From Haloarcula sp. (GTDB lineage: Archaea; Halobacteriota; Halobacteria; Halobacteriales; Haloarculaceae): a DNA stretch of 8,290 bases. A program made the translations under genes and the position numbers. The number at the start of each line of letters is the position of its first letter. Within the stretch, counting starts at the first letter, position 1. The stretch lies in assembly GCA_028275075.1 (NCBI GenBank), contig JAQCNK010000270.1:1-8290 (forward strand), written 5' to 3'. Shown in pieces: positions 1 through 7,100 of this stretch. The notes under the pieces are model-generated. The model ran no database searches. It saw only the letters and a program-made list of their open reading frames with translations, and was not told where the DNA came from.

Positions 1-1
1 G

Positions 2-460
2 TCATGAGTCCTTGCTCGCGTACTGGTAGTTCGGACGGACATCCTCGAGAAGCGCTTCGACGATCTCCCAGAGGATTAGCGAAGGGGTCCCGTGTTCAAA
101 CGTGATTCCCCAGCGATCCTCCGCATCGCCGGCTGAATACTGGAAATGCGTTCGTCCGAGATCGGGATGGTCCTCGTCTTGATGCCACCCAGCGTAAAAT
201 CCCGTGTTCGGGTCAGTGTAGTCGATACGGAACCAATCGTGTGGCTCCTGTCGATACCACTTGATGGACAGTTCCGGCGACTCAGGCCCTGTCGAAGGGT
301 CTAAACGGGCTGGCTCAAAACGTGCCCGCAGCTGCTTGGCCTCGATATCATCAGGACCGAAGTTGACCGTCGTGATCTGTGGCACACGGTCGAGGACGTC
401 TCGCTTCAGCTGGGCGTAGAAGTTTGCGTTCGGGTCACCACCGGGATGCGGGACCGACAT
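2..460 (-). CDS. Hypothetical aromatic-rich protein, second gene of a regulator-linked pair
   Basis: A complete 152-residue protein with ATG at 460 and TGA at 2-4. I do not recognise the family with certainty. It is acidic and unusually rich in Trp, Tyr, Phe and His in its middle (about residues 65-110), with short runs such as DPNTGFYAGWHQDEDHPDLG, and ends in a predicted helix (HGTPSLILWEIVEALLED). There is no signal peptide or membrane segment, so it is probably a small cytoplasmic globular protein. It lies three bases downstream of the winged-helix gene at 464-1009 with no clear ribosome binding site of its own, so the two are probably co-transcribed and translationally coupled. A regulator followed by a small compact protein recalls toxin-antitoxin layout, and the beta-rich core followed by a helix loosely resembles TumE/DUF6516-type proteins. 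That likeness is only an impression and could be wrong. Confidence 0.8.
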   Translation of the reverse strand: MSVPHPGGDPNANFYAQLKRDVLDRVPQITTVNFGPDDIEAKQLRARFEPARLDPSTGPESPELSIKWYRQEPHDWFRIDYTDPNTGFYAGWHQDEDHPDLGRTHFQYSAGDAEDRWGITFEHGTPSLILWEIVEALLEDVRPNYQYASKDS

Positions 461-463
461 CCG

Positions 464-1009
464 TCAGCTACTGGCATCGGCGGGCTCGTTCGTTGGAGTG
501 AGAAAGTCCCATTCGCGGATGGCGAACCCGACGATATCGATGCGCCGCTGGAGGTGTCCCCACTCGCGGGCGATCTCACGGCGACGGTCTTGTTCATCAG
601 CGTCGAGATCTTCCTCGGCGAGGGTCCCACGAAGCTGGTTCGGTGACTCAACGTCGAATTCGTCCTCCCAGTTGCGGATCTGCGCCTTCATATCGGCGAC
701 ACGGTCCGTGAGTTCCTCGACAGTGTGCCCGCTGTCCCGAAGCCGCATCGCCTCCTGCATCGCCTGGCGGCGGTAGTCTGGGTAGTACGTCGTGTGAGTA
801 CCACTCTCGTCACGGTGGAGGATCCCGTCGTCAACGAGCCGTTTGAGAACGCGCTTGGTCGGCTCGTGTGACCAGCCCGCTTCGGAGGCGATCCAGTTGG
901 CCGTCCGCGGCTCCGACAGCTGCCGGGCGACCATCCTCACCCGGTCTTCGCCCGTGGTTTGGCGCTCCATCAGACCCTTGCTGTTCGGTTCGTTTTCGGT
1001 CATACCCAT
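464..1009 (-). CDS. Winged helix-turn-helix protein with long helical C-terminal part
   Basis: A 181-residue protein. Residues about 20-78 form a winged helix: helix 35-44 (RTANWIASEA), recognition helix 48-60 (HEPTKRVLKRLVD), then a wing with DGILHRDESGTHTTYYPD. Residues 80-172 are highly charged and mostly helical, probably a dimerisation or partner-binding region. The layout matches haloarchaeal MarR-like proteins of the type annotated DUF7342, a match I make from memory. Likely a cytoplasmic DNA-binding regulator of its own operon with the gene at 2-460, which starts three bases after its stop. The start may be the ATG at 1009 or the one at 1003. A TATA element at 1028-1036 puts the transcript start close to both, so the message is probably leaderless. 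A large inverted repeat overlaps this promoter and suits autoregulation. Confidence 0.85.
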   Translation of the reverse strand: MGMTENEPNSKGLMERQTTGEDRVRMVARQLSEPRTANWIASEAGWSHEPTKRVLKRLVDDGILHRDESGTHTTYYPDYRRQAMQEAMRLRDSGHTVEELTDRVADMKAQIRNWEDEFDVESPNQLRGTLAEEDLDADEQDRRREIAREWGHLQRRIDIVGFAIREWDFLTPTNEPADASS

Positions 1010-1024
1010 TTGTTCGCGCTCTAC

Positions 1025-1060
1025 TTTGATATAGACTGAGGTCCTTCATTCTATATCGAA
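1025..1060. repeat. Perfect 8-bp inverted repeat spanning the promoter (putative operator)
   Basis: GATATAGA at 1028-1035 is matched by its exact reverse complement TCTATATC at 1050-1057. If one mismatch is allowed (1027/1058), the arms extend to TT...AA (1025-1035 and 1050-1060), 10 of 11 pairs. The arm centres are 22 bp apart, about two helical turns, so both face the same side of the DNA. One arm is the TATA element of the winged-helix gene and the other lies just upstream over the end of the VapC remnant. This is what an autorepressor site would look like; binding by the 464-1009 product is inferred. Confidence 0.6.
1028..1036 (-). promoter_or_regulatory. TATA element for the 464-1009 / 2-460 pair
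   Basis: On the minus strand this reads as an AT-rich element centred on TATATC. It lies about 22 bases before the ATG at 1009 and 28 before the ATG at 1003, the distance at which haloarchaeal TATA boxes direct initiation, so a leaderless message is expected. It coincides with one half of an inverted repeat. Confidence 0.55.
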
Positions 1061-1201
1061 TTACTGTGTTCCACCAATTCTTCAACGTCAACTACCTCGG
1101 GGTCAAGTCCCGAGGCACTCTGCCTGCTTTCTCTCTAGAACTGCTTCGTCGCTTCGACGCTCTATGTAGTCGATGAGAAACGTCGCGTCGAGGATCTTCA
1201 T
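1051..1201 (-). pseudogene. VapC-type PIN-domain toxin remnant (internal deletion and frame change)
   Basis: An ATG at 1201-1199 overlaps the antitoxin stop in an ATGA arrangement, the usual VapB-VapC junction. The first 21 codons read MKILDATFLIDYIERRSDEA, the classic start of a haloarchaeal VapC PIN ribonuclease including the first conserved Asp (D5), but this frame stops at 1103-1105 after only 32 residues. Shifting frame near 1120-1130 continues as ASGLDPEVVDVEEL and stops at 1051-1053, which resembles the usual VapC carboxyl end (a VDVEEY-like finish). A complete VapC has about 125-135 residues, so the central part with the remaining acidic catalytic residues is missing. No active ribonuclease can be made from this. 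The N-terminal assignment is fairly firm; the C-terminal match is weaker because it is short. Confidence 0.7.
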
Positions 1202-1446
1202 ACAGCGTCCTCAGCCCGCCCTCGCATCCGCTGTTTCTGCTTCTCCTTGGACTTCCGACGCCCCTCACAAACGCCTTCGGCCTCCTCGTCGGACCAGCGA
1301 CCGAACCCGTCGTAGAAGTCGCCGGCACCGTCCTCGTCGAGGAGACGCTCCAGAACATCGTTATAGCTCTCCCCCTCTCGCCGAAGGCGGTCGAGTTCCC
1401 GCTTCACCCGGTCGCTCACTCGAATCTGCTCATCAGCGGTTGCCAT
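1198..1446 (-). CDS. vapB: VapB-type antitoxin, ribbon-helix-helix
   Basis: An 82-residue protein starting MATADEQIRVSDRVKREL. Residues 5-38 form a ribbon-helix-helix fold: a beta strand with EQIRVS, helix A (DRVKRELDRLRR), then the conserved GESYNDVLERLL turn and helix B typical of haloarchaeal VapB. The C-terminal half (40-82) is charged and probably disordered until it wraps a toxin. In the family this protein neutralises the VapC ribonuclease and represses its own promoter. I chose the ATG at 1446 over in-frame codons further upstream because the family begins here and a TATA element sits at the right distance. The stop overlaps the start of vapC by ATGA. The partner toxin is broken, so this is an orphan antitoxin. 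It could still repress its own promoter or cross-neutralise another VapC. Confidence 0.88.
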   Translation of the reverse strand: MATADEQIRVSDRVKRELDRLRREGESYNDVLERLLDEDGAGDFYDGFGRWSDEEAEGVCEGRRKSKEKQKQRMRGRAEDAV

Positions 1447-1453
1447 CGGTACG

Positions 1454-1469
1454 TCAACGTTTGCGTTGA
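1454..1469. promoter_or_regulatory. Inverted-repeat operator of the vapB promoter
   Basis: A perfect 6-bp inverted repeat, TCAACG-TTTG-CGTTGA, lies between the TATA element (1471-1480) and the vapB start codon (1446). It therefore covers the predicted transcription start. Ribbon-helix-helix antitoxins bind such short palindromes to autoregulate, so VapB is the likely ligand (inferred). Confidence 0.6.
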
Positions 1470-1470
1470 G

Positions 1471-1480
1471 TATAAAAAAG
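1471..1480 (-). promoter_or_regulatory. TATA element of vapB
   Basis: On the minus strand this reads CTTTTTTATA, a strong archaeal TATA sequence, centred about 29 bases before the vapB ATG. That predicts a start of transcription within a few bases of the start codon (leaderless). Confidence 0.7.
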
Positions 1481-1619
1481 CCCCGCAGCTCAAACACAGC
1501 TACGTCACCATCGAACCCGTCGTCTGACCTCAATACTAAGCGTGTTTGCGTAGTACTCAGGAATGCTTTTATAATTGGGAAGAAATCTGTGATTTTGGGC
1601 TCTCGGCATCTTCTCGGAG

Positions 1620-1865
1620 TCAGGCATGTTCGACGAAATATTTCCGTCCGCTGTCGGTGATCCAGTACAGAACCGTCCGGGAGCCCGGCTTTTTTTTATT
1701 CAAGAGTCCCTCATCAACAAGCTGCTCCATCTTGTATCGAGCTCCTTCTCTCGTCACGCTTAGCTCCTCAGCAATCTCCGCTGTGACAAATGCTGGATCA
1801 GATGATGAAATAAAGACTGCAAGCACGTCTACAGGCCGGGTTTGTGAATCAATCCGATCGCTCAC
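1620..1865 (-). CDS. Small winged-helix transcriptional regulator, divergent from the helicase-nuclease operon
   Basis: An 81-residue protein with a GTG start at 1865. Helix-turn-helix: AEIAEELSV (29-37) and TREGARYKMEQLVDEGLL (38-55), followed by a basic beta wing (NKKKPGSRTVLYWITDSGRKYF, 56-77). This is a stand-alone winged helix of the type common in haloarchaea (ArsR/PadR/MarR-like), with no sensor domain, so it is a cytoplasmic DNA-binding protein. It is transcribed away from the four-gene operon that starts at 2000. The 134-bp gap between them holds both promoters and an inverted repeat, so control of the operon and itself is likely (inferred). The gene is AT-rich for this window and contains an A8 run on its coding strand (1690-1697 on the given strand) within the Lys-rich wing. 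Confidence 0.8.
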   Translation of the reverse strand: MSDRIDSQTRPVDVLAVFISSSDPAFVTAEIAEELSVTREGARYKMEQLVDEGLLNKKKPGSRTVLYWITDSGRKYFVEHA

Positions 1866-1888
1866 GATTCTCGATTTCGCCGTAGCGC

Positions 1889-1900
1889 TTATTAATTTAT
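1889..1900 (-). promoter_or_regulatory. TATA-like element of the 1620-1865 regulator
   Basis: An AT-only stretch (TTATTAATTTAT on the given strand) centred about 30 bases upstream of the GTG at 1865. Its position fits a promoter giving a leaderless transcript, though the exact box within the stretch is unclear. Confidence 0.5.
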
Positions 1901-1945
1901 GGACTCAGTATCTGCCATGTACCAAGCGATTCTGTACGAGACTAG

Positions 1946-1953
1946 CTTTTTTA
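1946..1953 (+). promoter_or_regulatory. TATA element of the AddAB-like operon
   Basis: CTTTTTTA on the plus strand. Initiation about 25 bases downstream would fall near 1975-1980, giving a leader of about 20-25 bases. That leader would include the Shine-Dalgarno element at 1989-1995 before the GTG start at 2000. Confidence 0.5.
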
Positions 1954-1963
1954 CGTGTCCAGT

Positions 1964-1978
1964 TACAACTTTGTTGTA
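1964..1978. promoter_or_regulatory. Inverted repeat over the operon transcription start (putative operator)
   Basis: TACAAC-TTT-GTTGTA is a perfect 6-bp inverted repeat with a 3-base spacer. It lies 10 bases after the TATA element and covers the predicted start of transcription. A dimer bound here would block initiation; the divergent winged-helix protein is the obvious candidate (inferred). Confidence 0.55.
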
Positions 1979-1988
1979 TGGAGCCCCC

Positions 1989-1995
1989 GGTGATC
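1989..1995 (+). promoter_or_regulatory. Shine-Dalgarno element deciding the GTG start at 2000
   Basis: GGTGATC matches seven bases of the sequence complementary to the archaeal 16S 3' end. Four bases separate it from the GTG at 2000, exactly the spacing between the GGTGATC core and the GTG of the next gene (2850). This favours GTG 2000 over the ATG at 2012. Confidence 0.6.
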
Positions 1996-1999
1996 GCCT

Positions 2000-2848
2000 G
2001 TGAGCCGTGAGATGAGTAATACGGTCCTGCAACCGGAGAAACCAATAGAAGGAGTAGGCTTACTCTCGGACCTATCGATACAAAATCATCCTATTGAGGG
2101 GTTTCTGGATTACGCTGAACACGCTGTCCAACCGACCGAACTCATTCTTGTTCCGGGTAGTCATCATCAAAGAACAATCAAGCAGCGCTTTGCACAAGCA
2201 GACAAACCTACTGATACAGTCGTTTTTTCATCTATTGAAGATATCGCTATTGATTTGCAGGTGGAAGACGGAATTGAACCTACATCACGACTCGATCGCG
2301 CCGACCGTCTTGCGTTGCTGGAGCGAATTGTGGAGACAGATGAGACGCTGTGTGCCCAACTGGCACTGTCGCTGGGCGTGACCCCGGCGGTGGCCATCGA
2401 GACCGTTGAGCGGGCACGGGCTGCAGTCGAATCAATGACTGGCTATCATCCTGAGCGCATCGGTGCCATTCGGGAGTGGTGTCGCCGGCGGGAAGGGCCC
2501 ACGGCGGACGATTGTCTCAACCTGGTCGATGGCGTTGTTGGCCTCGAACGCGAACTCCGCCAGCAAACGGCCCACGCCACCTCGTCCGAGATGCAACTCC
2601 GACGGGCAATAAGATTGCTATCTCAGCGAGGGAGCCAGCTGTGGATGGATGCCTACCCTTCGATAGAGCGACTGTGGGTCTGTGGACTAACTGCACCGCC
2701 GGCCAGCCTGTGTGACTTTCTCGGTGTCGCAGCGGCCGTGACCGACGCGCAGGTCCATCTCGGCGCACGCCCTGTGTCCGGCGAACTCATTTGGTCACGA
2801 ATCGATACCGTGTGCGATATTTCTGACCCTGGCACGGAGGTGATCTGA
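2000..2848 (+). CDS. AddB/RecC-like protein, N-terminal part (degenerate helicase domain)
   Basis: A 282-residue protein. The segment TELILVPGSHHQRTIKQRF (about 46-64) sits where the P-loop falls in UvrD/AddB-type domains, but the GKS/T signature is absent, so no ATP binding is expected. It is followed by a strand (DTVVFSSIEDIA) and the helical LDRADRLALLERIV region that in AddB-like proteins follows the first strand-helix unit. I read it as the inactivated 1A/1B-like half of an AddB/RecC-type subunit; this rests on fold pattern and operon context. Six Cys (118, 161, 172, 228, 238, 272) are many for a haloarchaeal protein, but I see no clear metal motif. The gene is first in the operon, one base before the next. 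The first ~110 codons are about 41% GC (hand count of 180 bases in 2041-2280), the rest much higher. Confidence 0.75.
   Translation: MSREMSNTVLQPEKPIEGVGLLSDLSIQNHPIEGFLDYAEHAVQPTELILVPGSHHQRTIKQRFAQADKPTDTVVFSSIEDIAIDLQVEDGIEPTSRLDRADRLALLERIVETDETLCAQLALSLGVTPAVAIETVERARAAVESMTGYHPERIGAIREWCRRREGPTADDCLNLVDGVVGLERELRQQTAHATSSEMQLRRAIRLLSQRGSQLWMDAYPSIERLWVCGLTAPPASLCDFLGVAAAVTDAQVHLGARPVSGELIWSRIDTVCDISDPGTEVI
2836..2845 (+). promoter_or_regulatory. Strong Shine-Dalgarno element for the 2850 gene
   Basis: GGAGGTGATC is a ten-base match to the anti-Shine-Dalgarno complement, embedded in the last codons of the upstream gene (Glu-Val-Ile). It shows that 2850-4127 is a separately initiated protein and not the product of a frameshifted single gene. 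It fixes the start at GTG 2850 rather than the ATG at 2865. Confidence 0.8.
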
Positions 2849-2849
2849 C

Positions 2850-4127
2850 GTGCAAGAAATTAACATGACAGTCGCATCTACACCAGATATCCCTGTCATA
2901 AGTCTCGCCGCCACGACACAAGCTCGGGAGTCCCGACTCGTGATGGCACTTGTCGACACGCTCCGTGCGCGGGGGGCCGGGCCACGCGACATCCTCGTCG
3001 TCGTGCCCGACTTCGAGGAGTATGAGGACGTGCTGTGCCGGGCCGCAATCCGATACGGACTGACGCCAACCATCTGGCGGCACCTCCCCGTGGTCGATAC
3101 CGAGCCGTTCTCCCTCCTCGTCGCGTTCTGCCGCGTGCTGGACGCAGATACCGTGTCGATCGAAACGCTGTGTCGACCACTCCAGCACGGCTGGAGCCCC
3201 CCAGACGCCGAGCCGGACACGTGGCCACTCGCTGCAGCGTCCTTGCACCGCCTGCAGGAGGTGGCCCCGGGCGGGGACTATTCGGTCGCGTCGTGGCAGG
3301 ACCGCTCGGAGACTCTCGATGCCGACCACAATCTCGACGCCTATCTGGACGCTCTTGCAGCCCAGTCAGCCACGCCAACGCCCAAGACGGCCGAGCTCAT
3401 CCTCAGGGACGTGCTTGAGCGCTACATCGGTGATGGCCTTCCACAGGCCGTCGCCGATGACGACCCGGCCCGTCGACGGACCGAACGGCTTGCACGGGCG
3501 ACCGTCCGTCTTGAGGAGTTGCTGGAGCGACTGCGGACGAAATATGAGCTCTGGCTCGACAACGGCTGGGTCGATCGGTCGTGGGAGACGGTTGCGGACC
3601 TGCTGGAGCGGATCGCCTCGCAACATCCTGGCCGGCGCGAACACGCCAACGCGAACGCGGTCGACATCATCGCCGCGAACGACGTCTGGGGTCGCCAGGT
3701 TCCGTGGGTGATCGCCGTTGGACTATCTGCCGGCACTTGGCCTCAATACCCCGAGACGCCTGTTCCGACGCCGCTACAACGAGCGGTCCTCGCCGGCGAC
3801 GATGCGCTCGCCCAGCTCGCTGTCCGCCCGCAGTGGGATGCGCTGCGCCAGCATGACCAGTTCGTTGAGGCCGTCACAGCGGCGACCGACGGCGTCATTC
3901 TGACTCACCATACGCAGACGACCGATGGGGTCGACCGGCCGCCCTCGCCGTTGCTGGATCGGGTATCGTCGACGACGGTCGCTGGCGACGGAGTCCGAGA
4001 CATCGTCGCGTCGGACCGCCGGCTTCCGGCGGCTCTTGAGGCGATCCTGCCGGCAGCATCTGATGATGAGACCGGCGACCGACCCGATTCTACATCTGAG
4101 ACGACCGAGCATCCAACGCATGACTGA
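2850..4127 (+). CDS. AddB/RecC-like protein, second part (helicase-like, no nuclease)
   Basis: A 425-residue protein with a GTG start. DILVVVPDFEEYEDVL (47-62), then IRYGLTPTIWRHLPVVDTEPFSLLVAFCRVLD, matches the 2A-domain pattern of UvrD/AddB proteins (a strand, then a P-D-x-x-x-Y turn and a description of a second chain). Residues 271-298, VDIIAANDVWGRQVPWVIAVGL and then SAGTWP, fit the strand pair around motif V of AddB/RecC, followed by the Pro-rich TPLQRAVL region. No PD-(D/E)XK nuclease and no Cys cluster for an iron-sulphur site are present, unlike bacterial AddB (over 1,100 residues). With the 282-residue upstream protein it makes about 707 residues, a two-piece non-catalytic partner. 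The tail (405-425) is acidic and probably flexible. The stop overlaps the helicase start by 8 bases (4120-4127), so the subunits are probably made in balance. Confidence 0.78.
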   Translation: MQEINMTVASTPDIPVISLAATTQARESRLVMALVDTLRARGAGPRDILVVVPDFEEYEDVLCRAAIRYGLTPTIWRHLPVVDTEPFSLLVAFCRVLDADTVSIETLCRPLQHGWSPPDAEPDTWPLAAASLHRLQEVAPGGDYSVASWQDRSETLDADHNLDAYLDALAAQSATPTPKTAELILRDVLERYIGDGLPQAVADDDPARRRTERLARATVRLEELLERLRTKYELWLDNGWVDRSWETVADLLERIASQHPGRREHANANAVDIIAANDVWGRQVPWVIAVGLSAGTWPQYPETPVPTPLQRAVLAGDDALAQLAVRPQWDALRQHDQFVEAVTAATDGVILTHHTQTTDGVDRPPSPLLDRVSSTTVAGDGVRDIVASDRRLPAALEAILPAASDDETGDRPDSTSETTEHPTHD

Positions 4128-7100
4128 CGACACGACCACTATCGACCGACTCGACGGCGCACAGGAGCGGATTGTCACGGCGTACCGCCAGGCCGACCAC
4201 GGCCTGTTCACGCTGAACTGTGGCCCCGGTGTTGGTAAGAGCTTCACATTGACCGACCTGGCCGCGAAGGTCTTGCTCCGCAGGTGGGCCGACGGCGACC
4301 GGACCCCCGAACGTACGCTGTGTGTCCTCGCATTCGCACGCGACGACGCTGTGGCCCTCTCCAGCGACATCTGTGCCCGACTGGACACGCTGGTCGAACA
4401 TGATCTCACGCTGGCGGCCACGGCCGTCTCCCCGGACGAGCTGGCCACGCTTAAGTGTCGCATCCGACAGGCACCGTACATCGGGACCGTTGACAGGTTT
4501 CTCCGGGGCCTGCTCGCAGAGATCGTCGCAGACCCGGCCTACGAGCGCTTCGACGAACTGCCCGCGGTCGGCCACGAAATCCAACTCGAGCGGATTCGCC
4601 GGATGTCTGCCGACGAGAGTCTGGCCGCCCATCCAGATGTGGCCGACCGACTCATGGATGCCTATCCCGAGCACGAGTACAGCGACGATATCGAAGCGTT
4701 ACTGCGAGACGCCCACGAGTACTGCCAGCGCCAGCGACTGTCCGTCGAGGCGTTCCAGGCCCGACTGACGGCGTCAATCAGCGAGGTCTACGCCGAGGGT
4801 GATCCCGGCGCGGCGACCGAGCCTGAGGCGTCCCTCCGGCAGACACTCAAGCGGTGCGTACCCGGGTCGTCTGCGGACGATATCGCCCCGACGCTCGCAG
4901 AGGTCGACGTGTCGGCAGTCGTCAACGGCGATCGTGCGCTGTGGACTGCTTGGCTGGAACACGTCGAGGACTTCTGTGCGATTCTCGAGACCTACGCAAC
5001 TGCCTACGAGCGACACACACGCGAGGACGGAGTTATCTCCCATACGGACTGTGCGGCGCTTGTCGCGGCATACCTCGACGACGACCGGGAGTCCGAGTAT
5101 CGCCAGCGGATCCTCACCCGCTATCGAGCGATCGACCACTGGCTCCTCGACGAGGCACAGGATATCTCGACGGTCCAGCACGATGCGCTGGCGAGGCTCG
5201 TCACCGGCGAGGACCGCGTCTTCGCCGCTGGCGACCCACGGCAGACGATCTACGAGTTTCGAGGGGCAGTCCCCGAGGTGTTCGCCGACGCCGCCGAGAC
5301 GGGCCTGTTCCTTGATGTCGACTGGGACCACCATGTGATGGAATCGGCGACCCGGACCTATCGTGCTCGGCCCGACATCGCTACGATGATCAATACGGTC
5401 CTCAATCCGGCCCTTGAGGATCCAGCACGCGGGAGTTGCAATAGAACGCTGTCCCCGCCGACGCTTGAGGCCGTGCGTGACCCCACCGACGAGCCGTCGG
5501 TCCACGTCCCCCGCCTCCGCACGGACGGATATCCAGGATCGAAGCCCTATAACCAAGACGAAGCGGCCGCCCTTGCGAGGTATGTCGCGGCGGGCCTCGC
5601 CGACGGGACGCTCGTGCCTCCAGATGTCGACGATGCAGAGGCGACGACCGACCCGCCCGTGACCGTCGTGTTGCGCCGCAGTACATACCTCGACACGTAT
5701 GTGGCGGCGTTCGAGTCTGAGGGGCTCACGGTTGAGACGGCGGCCCAATACGTGTTCGAGGCCGATGTGGTGGGTGCGATTCTCGATGTCGCCTACTGGC
5801 TGGCCGCCCCCGACGACCCGGATGTGTTGCGGTCGTTGCTTGATCCTCAGTCGAGCCTCTGCGCCGACGCCGACGACGATTCGCCGGTTGGCATCGCACA
5901 GACATCGTCGCTGTGGGCCCAGCTCGACGCCGTCGACTGGCGACTCGAGGACTGTCCACGCGAGGCCGCCGTCGACGGGACGCCACTGTCTGTTCGGGGG
6001 CAGCGGGTCGTGGAGGCGCTTGACACGTTGCGGGTACGCCACGGTTACGGCGACTCGCAGGCGGGGTCCGTCTTTGAGTTGGCCACGGACATCGTCGAGA
6101 CACTCGACCTCCGGTCGGACGCCAACGACTTGCTCTCGGGGGAAAGCGATCATACCGGGCACACACGGGTCGCCATCCTCGATGCGCTTGAGGACTGGCT
6201 GGCTGAACTCGAACTGGACGCCGAGGTGTCGCCGCGCACGTTTCTGGAGTTGCTCACCCCTTTCGAGGACGACGCCTGGCGGGGGCCAAAGGCCGCGACG
6301 TCGGCCACCGACGCGGATGTCCAGTTCGCAACCATCCACGCGATGAAAGGCGACGAGTCGTCGACGATCGTGCTGGCCGACGTGGGACTCGTCCGATGGT
6401 CTCGGGGGACTGTGACCGAGCGACTGGTCACGACCCCTGACACGGCAGCGCTGGCCCCACCCGATATCGACCGAGTCTCCTGTGAGCGGCTTGGTCCCTT
6501 CCGAAACGGACTCTACGAACCCCCGGGGAGGGCACAAGACGGTTCAGACGGCACTATCCGCGACGCGGGGCTGCGCTGGCTCGCTGAACGGTGGGTCACC
6601 GACGACACCGGGGCTAAAACACTGGCCGGTCACGACCACCTGCAGGATATCGTGCGGCGCGAGCGGGTCTCTTACTGGCGGGAGCTCTACGTCGCAGTGA
6701 CCCGCGCACGTGACCATCTCGTGGTCGCGCTGCCAGGAACCGTCCCGGATATGAAGCCGCCACGAGATCGCTGGCTGGAGACCATCCGGTCGGGGCTTGG
6801 GTTCGACGGACAGTCCAAGACGTATACGCTGGGCCCTCCGACAGGACCGGTTGGCCCGCTGCAGATTGGGGTCAACGACGTGTCGCGGGACGTGGCCATG
6901 GGCGGTACTGCCTCGCACCGGTCCTCGCCGCCCTACGCCGCGACGGCACCACTCGACCCGGAGGCACTCGAGGGATTCGTCCCGCGACAAATCTCGCCGA
7001 GTACACTCAAGCCGCTCTCCGACGATCTCGATCGGTGGCTGATCGCCTCTCTCCGTGACGAACAACTCCACAGTACGGCCACACCGGTCGACGAGGACCT

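Noticed and set aside
1447..1533. A 29-residue N-terminal extension of VapB from 1533
   Set aside because: It would include the TATA element and the inverted repeat. The family's start MATADEQIRV coincides with the ATG at 1446.
1534..1555. Inverted repeat TACTA...TAGTA between vapB and the 1620 regulator
   Set aside because: Arms of only five bases with a 12-base spacer, not near a start codon or a T-run; likely chance.
1546..2010. A 154-codon plus-strand frame opposite the 81-residue winged-helix gene
   Set aside because: It has no recognisable domain and crosses the divergent promoter region; the minus-strand winged-helix reading has a clear fold.
3925..4119. A 65-residue N-terminal extension of the helicase-nuclease
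   Set aside because: The extension is Arg/Ser-rich, unlike acidic haloarchaeal proteins, and lies over the real coding frame of the upstream gene; the family begins at MTDDTTTIDRL.
3774..4481. A 235-codon minus-strand frame across the junction of the second and third operon genes
   Set aside because: Ser/Arg-rich composition and no domain; opposite two supported genes.
4774..6537. A 587-codon open frame on the minus strand opposite the helicase-nuclease
   Set aside because: It is Arg/Gly-rich with no recognisable domain and lies fully opposite a gene with clear catalytic motifs. Long antisense frames are expected opposite GC-rich haloarchaeal genes.
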